DNA of 64,000 nucleotides from Desulfosporosinus youngiae DSM 17734 (GTDB lineage Bacteria; Bacillota; Desulfitobacteriia; Desulfitobacteriales; Desulfitobacteriaceae), in NCBI RefSeq assembly GCF_000244895.1, contig NZ_CM001441.1, positions 2,562,226-2,626,225 of the forward strand. The letters are read 5' to 3'. The notes beneath the pieces were generated by a model. That model did no database searches, was not told the origin of the DNA, and saw nothing but the letters and a program-made list of their open reading frames with translations. This document shows, piece by piece, positions 60,413-64,000 of the stretch (the first letter of the stretch is position 1; each line of letters opens with the position of its first letter). A program made the position numbers and the translations under genes.

Positions 60413-61097
60413 TTTTATAGCCTACCCCCCAAACGACCTTAACGTAGCGTGGTTCTTTCGGATTAATTTCGATTTTTTCTCTGATATTGCGGATATGAAC
60501 GGCAACCGTGTTTTCCGATTCGTAGAAAGGTTCCTTCCAAACGTCTTCATAGATGTTTTCAATGCTTAAGACCCTGCCTTTGTTCCGGGCCAGCACCTCC
60601 AGGATGGAAAATTCCGTTGGCGTCAGCTTGATATCCTTGCCGTCCACTTTGACTTGGTGGCTGGCGGTATTAATCAGCAGCCCTCCGATGATAATTTCAT
60701 CCTGGGATTTGGGCATATAATCATTGAGCCGGGTATAGCGTCTCAGCTGGGATTTCACTCGGGCCACTACCTCCAAAGGATTAAAGGGCTTGGTGACGTA
60801 GTCGTCGGCACCTGTGTTTAAGCCCAGGATTTTATCCATGTCCTCACTTTTGGCGGATAACATGATAATGGGGATGCCTTTAGCTTGTCTGATTTTGATG
60901 CAGGTTTGTATGCCATCCAGTCTCGGCATCATGATATCCAGAATGATCAAATCAAAATCACGTGCTTCAAGTATTTGTAAGGCATCATAACCGTCAACAG
61001 CTGTGGCGACTTCAAAGCCTTCGCTTTTCAGATAGATCTCCAGTAAGTCCCGGATATCATCTTCGTCATCGGCTATAAGTATCCTGTAACTCTCCAT
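60396..61097 (-). CDS. OmpR/VanR-type response regulator
   Basis: 233 residues. Receiver domain with ADDEDD (acidic pocket), LIILDIMMPRLDG (phospho-Asp about 54), MLSAKS and YVTKPFNP; C-terminal winged helix with LTPTEFSILEVLARNKGRVLS and ENTVAVHIRNIREKI, VVWGVGYKI. It stands 67 bases after the HAD-GtrA gene and is probably the regulator of the envelope operon or of its own targets. Confidence 0.93.
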   Translation of the reverse strand: MESYRILIADDEDDIRDLLEIYLKSEGFEVATAVDGYDALQILEARDFDLIILDIMMPRLDGIQTCIKIRQAKGIPIIMLSAKSEDMDKILGLNTGADDYVTKPFNPLEVVARVKSQLRRYTRLNDYMPKSQDEIIIGGLLINTASHQVKVDGKDIKLTPTEFSILEVLARNKGRVLSIENIYEDVWKEPFYESENTVAVHIRNIREKIEINPKEPRYVKVVWGVGYKIDHNP

Positions 61098-61164
61098 ACC
61101 GGGTTTTTCCTCCTATCGTCTGGTCCATACGTCCAAGTATACCACATTATGGGCAAGGAGTTGC

Positions 61165-62136
61165 TTAAGAGGCTGCTATATTCGATCTGAAAGCAAATTT
61201 CCTGATTAGAATAAAGGTTATGGGAACCCCGATGATGGCGGCAAGGAAATAAACAAGGACTTTAGGCAGACCGCAGAAGTTAAAAAAGATCAGCACAATC
61301 AGGTTTTGAATTAAAAAATTCGGCAGGTAGGAAAAACAGAATTTAATATATTTAGGCCAGGACAGGGCTTCTTTAAATGTCAGGCAGCTGTTCAGCAGAT
61401 AGGATAGGCTGAGGCTCAGCAAATAGCCGGCAATAAAAGCGGTATTGACATTAAAGAGCAGGGAAAACAAGTAAGCGAATAAGACCCCGTGGAGGGCATT
61501 GAGGGTACCGATGATCAGAAAGCCAATCAACTCTTTGCTGAACAATAACCCCTTGGCTTTCTTGAACCCCGCTGGCTGATAGTCCGACCAGGGGATAAGC
61601 TCATCACCCTCAACAAGAAAGCTCCGCTCCGCCAGCAGGGCCAGGGGGGCATCGGAGAGGGAATCTGAATAAAATTCATCAATTGCCCAATCCTTGATTT
61701 CATCCTGCAGACGTTGGACTTTCGCTGTCCCGTAACAATTATCCCCTTCATAAAGACCGGTGGCTTTATTGACCTTTGAGGCCAGAATAGTTATCCCCAG
61801 TTTTTCGCCAAGGGGCTTAAGTAAAAACTCCGGTGACGCGGAGATGACCACATCACTGTCAGCTCTCTGCTTCAGGTACCAATCCTTGATTTTACCGGCA
61901 TGAGAGGCCCAAAATCCAGCGATGATTCCGTCAATGTCCTGCAGAGACCGGAGAAAGGAATAAAAGATTTCCTTAAAGCGCACTTTGCTGTGCACGCCCA
62001 ATCCATATAACAGGGCTGAAGCCAACTGAGAGGGGAGATAACAGGCGGTTCTTGGGTGTTTTTTTAAGCAATAGACATAGAAATCCAGGGTACTGTCGCC
62101 GTCGTAAATGGTCTTATCGAAGTCATAAACATTCAT
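61165..62136 (-). CDS. HAD-superfamily phosphatase fused to GtrA membrane domain
   Basis: 323 residues. Residues 1-190 are a HAD-IB phosphatase: VYDFDKTIYDGDST (nucleophile DxD), VISASPEFL (motif II), EFYSDSLSDAPLAL (motif IV). Residues about 200-320 form four membrane helices of the GtrA family (LIGFLIIGTLNALHGVLFAYLF, LLSLSLSYLLNSCLTFKE). GtrA proteins are thought to flip polyprenyl-phosphate sugars. With a UbiA DPPR-synthase-like gene upstream, the HAD part may remove the 5-phosphate from polyprenyl-phosphoribose and the GtrA part may flip the product; this is inference. Confidence 0.85.
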   Translation of the reverse strand: MNVYDFDKTIYDGDSTLDFYVYCLKKHPRTACYLPSQLASALLYGLGVHSKVRFKEIFYSFLRSLQDIDGIIAGFWASHAGKIKDWYLKQRADSDVVISASPEFLLKPLGEKLGITILASKVNKATGLYEGDNCYGTAKVQRLQDEIKDWAIDEFYSDSLSDAPLALLAERSFLVEGDELIPWSDYQPAGFKKAKGLLFSKELIGFLIIGTLNALHGVLFAYLFSLLFNVNTAFIAGYLLSLSLSYLLNSCLTFKEALSWPKYIKFCFSYLPNFLIQNLIVLIFFNFCGLPKVLVYFLAAIIGVPITFILIRKFAFRSNIAAS

Positions 62137-62151
62137 TGTTTCTTCAGATCC

Positions 62152-63066
62152 TTACATTAAAAAAATCATAGCTGCCGGCAGATGAAGGGAAGGATAATAG
62201 ATAATGATAAACATCAGGAGGGCGTAGGAAATCACGAGGCCGATCAAGGTTTTGTCCCCAAGCAGGACATCAACGGGATCACCCTGGGAATCTCCTTCCA
62301 CTTGCAGGCTGTATTTCATGCAAATGATCAGAACCGGCATGACGGTCCAGATCATATTATTTGTGGAATGCATGGCCATAGTCACCGGGTCGACACACCA
62401 CAGGGCGTAAAAAGCGATGGTTAAGCCTAAACAGACATACATATTCCGATCAAGAAAATTTTGATTGTAGTACTGAGATACTTTGCGGATATTACCATGG
62501 TTTTTGATTTCATTTCTCCGTTTTCCCAGGGCCAGATAGAAGGACAAGGAAATAACGGTTAAATAGAGCCAATTTGATATGATCACCGCAGTAAGGGCGG
62601 AACCATAGACAACCCTTAACAAAAAGCCGGAGACTAAAATTATAATATCCAGGAGAGGAATGTTTTTCAGTCCTAGGCTGTACAGTATATTGAGGAAGAC
62701 ATAGGTTATAAGGATGATCCAGCCGAAGGCCTTAGTCCCGCAGGCCAGGTAGTTAAAAAGCAAGGATAGGATGACCAGAATAAAGGTCAATGCTTTCGCC
62801 GTCCCTAGGGAAACATTGCCGGAAGCAATCGGCCTTTTTGATTTAAGCTCATGCAGCCTATCGCTTTCCACATCACGAAGGTCGTTGATAATATAGATAG
62901 CCGATGCCGCCAGGCTGAAAGCGATAAAGCCAACCATAGTATTGAGAAGCATTGTCCCATGGAACAGGTTTCCGCTGAAGAGCAAAGGTAAAAATATTAA
63001 CAGGTTTTTCAGATAGTGATGGACCCGCATGGCTTTTAAAATCATTTTGATTTTTACAGTTAGCAT
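62152..63066 (-). CDS. UbiA-family prenyltransferase, DPPR-synthase-like
   Basis: 304 residues, about eight membrane helices. RVHHYLKNLLIFLPLLFSG, the aspartate motif INDLRDVESDRLHELKSKRPIASG and ALGKRRNEI are typical of decaprenyl-phosphate phosphoribosyltransferase (Rv3806c-like) members of UbiA, which join PRPP to a polyprenyl phosphate. It overlaps the upstream GT39-like gene by seven bases. Genuine quinone-type UbiA is less likely given the K-N-x-L/F-P motif and context. Confidence 0.82.
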   Translation of the reverse strand: MLTVKIKMILKAMRVHHYLKNLLIFLPLLFSGNLFHGTMLLNTMVGFIAFSLAASAIYIINDLRDVESDRLHELKSKRPIASGNVSLGTAKALTFILVILSLLFNYLACGTKAFGWIILITYVFLNILYSLGLKNIPLLDIIILVSGFLLRVVYGSALTAVIISNWLYLTVISLSFYLALGKRRNEIKNHGNIRKVSQYYNQNFLDRNMYVCLGLTIAFYALWCVDPVTMAMHSTNNMIWTVMPVLIICMKYSLQVEGDSQGDPVDVLLGDKTLIGLVISYALLMFIIIYYPSLHLPAAMIFLM

Positions 63067-64000
63067 AGTTTATCACCAGCTTCTTTTTGCTCATCTGATC
63101 CCCTAAAAGAAGTCAGGGCCAAAATCGGAAAGATCCAACAGGCAATATAACCGTATCGTGATTGGGATTCCGTAATTAAATAGAAGAGGGCAAACCCGGC
63201 AAAAAGGATATACAAAAGCTGCAGGCTTTGGCCGGCAGACCTTTCTTGACGAAATAATCCCCTCAGGGACAACATCAAGAGGACGATCCAGACCAGCTGA
63301 TGGAAAAGAAAGCCCTGGGAAAGCATGGAGACGACCATTTTGTTTTCCCGGTGGATACCTTGGGCAAATAGGGTCTGGGACTTGAAGTCCGTACGTCCGG
63401 CTTCCGCCCAATAGGCGCCGCCGAAATCGCCGGAGCTCCACTGGCTGCTGTATTTTAGCAGGTAAAATTTAAGCCAGGCGCCGGGTGGGGTTTCTGTGAA
63501 CCTTTGTTTAATAAGTCTTTGGCATTCTTGGTTAACAGCCTCATAATCCCCGTTGAATTGACTAAACACGGAAGCGTCTGCTTGATTCCAGCCGCCGCCG
63601 GAGGAAATGTTGGTCCCTTTAAGCATGGAAACCGTTAAAGGTTCCGTACCATGCCACAAGGGGTACTGGGTAATGTCCATTCGCACCAAGAGCAGGCTGA
63701 TGAGCACAAAGGGTAAAAGGGAGGCTAGGACAACACTGAGCACAGCCTTAAGTTTTACCCGGATATGATTTTGATAATAGATCAAAGCGTAAAGCACGTA
63801 AGCCACGAGAACGACATAGAGGAGGGGCCGGAATAAATGGGCAAGGCTCAAACATAAACCGGAACCAAGGAAGGGGATTATTTTTTGGTCATTAACTCCT
63901 TGAAGATAAAAAAGAACACTCAGCAGTAATAAGGGCAGGGCCAGGTTTTCTGAGGCAAAAACATTGTTGTAGTAGATCATGGGCGGGTAGATTCCGGCCA
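63060..64000 (-). CDS. Membrane glycosyltransferase (GT39/ArnT-like), cut by the window edge
   Basis: The frame is open to the right edge: residues before the first visible ATG (GIYPP then MIYYNNVFASENLALPLLLL) belong to the same conserved loop, so the true start lies outside. About ten hydrophobic segments and the periplasmic loop of the GT-C fold are visible (HLFRPLLYVVLVAYVLYALI, LVWIVLLMLSLRGLF). It transfers a sugar from a polyprenyl-phosphate donor to an external acceptor. It probably uses the lipid-linked pentose made by the UbiA/HAD-GtrA genes that follow. Confidence 0.8.
   Translation of the reverse strand, partial: AGIYPPMIYYNNVFASENLALPLLLLSVLFYLQGVNDQKIIPFLGSGLCLSLAHLFRPLLYVVLVAYVLYALIYYQNHIRVKLKAVLSVVLASLLPFVLISLLLVRMDITQYPLWHGTEPLTVSMLKGTNISSGGGWNQADASVFSQFNGDYEAVNQECQRLIKQRFTETPPGAWLKFYLLKYSSQWSSGDFGGAYWAEAGRTDFKSQTLFAQGIHRENKMVVSMLSQGFLFHQLVWIVLLMLSLRGLFRQERSAGQSLQLLYILFAGFALFYLITESQSRYGYIACWIFPILALTSFRGSDEQKEAGDKLC

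Noticed and set aside
1-64000. CRISPR array or cas genes
   Set aside because: No regularly spaced short repeats and no Cas motifs were seen; the only direct repeats are single pairs.
1-64000. Restriction-modification or full BREX locus
   Set aside because: No methyltransferase motif (DPPY/NPPY or PC/ENV) was found in any gene; only BrxD, BrxHI and a PglZ-like scrap are present.
1-64000. Prophage or integrative conjugative element
   Set aside because: No integrase, terminase, capsid, relaxase or conjugation gene was recognised, and there is no tRNA end as attachment site.

Overview
The window looks like a piece of a low-to-mid GC, endospore-forming Clostridia chromosome. A Desulfitobacterium/Desulfosporosinus-like Peptococcaceae is my best guess. 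The support is AGGAGG-type ribosome binding sites, frequent TTG and GTG starts, a SigK-type sporulation sigma factor, an ECF sigma factor with a DUF4179 partner, Firmicutes-type type I toxin loci, and IS1634, IS21 and IS200 elements. No rRNA, tRNA, CRISPR array, phage structural gene, integrase or DNA methyltransferase was recognised. The taxon is inferred from gene style, not from a marker gene.

Region 1 (1-17.4 kb) is a dense defence-type island, all on the plus strand. It holds an sce7725-family gene (cut by the window edge) plus a RES-domain gene; then a tight module of a TerB_N protein with a decayed SNF2-like domain, a BrxD-like ATPase and a BrxHI/Lhr-like helicase; then an SF1 helicase with a C-terminal Vsr/DUF2726-like nuclease; a TOTE-type primase-helicase-phospholipase-D fusion; and an AAA ATPase plus DUF4276 (TOPRIM-like) pair resembling a split OLD/PARIS system. 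A 46-codon fragment that reads like the start of a BREX pglZ gene ends in a strong terminator at 17.4 kb. It suggests the island once carried more of a BREX/Pgl-like locus.

Region 2 (17.5-26 kb) is a scrapyard. It has a TetR plus PEP-synthase/rifampicin-phosphotransferase-like operon on the minus strand, then decayed DUF1835/DUF3658, DUF3102 and hicB genes, a complete IS1634-family element with a 6-bp target duplication, and a divergent pair of XRE regulators bracketed by near-identical hairpins.

Region 3 (26-38.4 kb) is a second nucleic-acid-processing island: RNase HI, a DUF429-MazG-like fusion, a nuclease-SF2 helicase, a NERD/zinc-ribbon protein, a calcineurin-phosphoesterase fused to a P-loop NTPase with a long helical tail, and a PLD-helicase-DUF3427 protein. 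It ends at a solo IS200-type TnpA element.

Region 4 (38.4-46 kb) is mixed: a 57-aa gene and an XRE gene diverging from twin palindromic operators, a SigK paralogue, a pentapeptide-repeat protein, a DbpA-like RNA helicase, an amidohydrolase, and the ECF sigma/DUF4179 pair. Region 5 (46-59 kb) has an IS21 element with two passenger genes, orphan immunity-like genes (Imm26, DUF7336), two nearly identical type I toxin/antisense-RNA loci plus one relic, an orphan acyl carrier protein, a 1610-aa exonuclease-RecQ-UvrD fusion, and a MntA/HepT toxin-antitoxin pair bracketed by exact 58-bp direct repeats. Region 6 (59-64 kb, minus strand) is an ordinary envelope operon: GT39-like glycosyltransferase, UbiA-family DPPR-synthase-like prenyltransferase, HAD phosphatase-GtrA fusion, and an OmpR/HisKA two-component pair.
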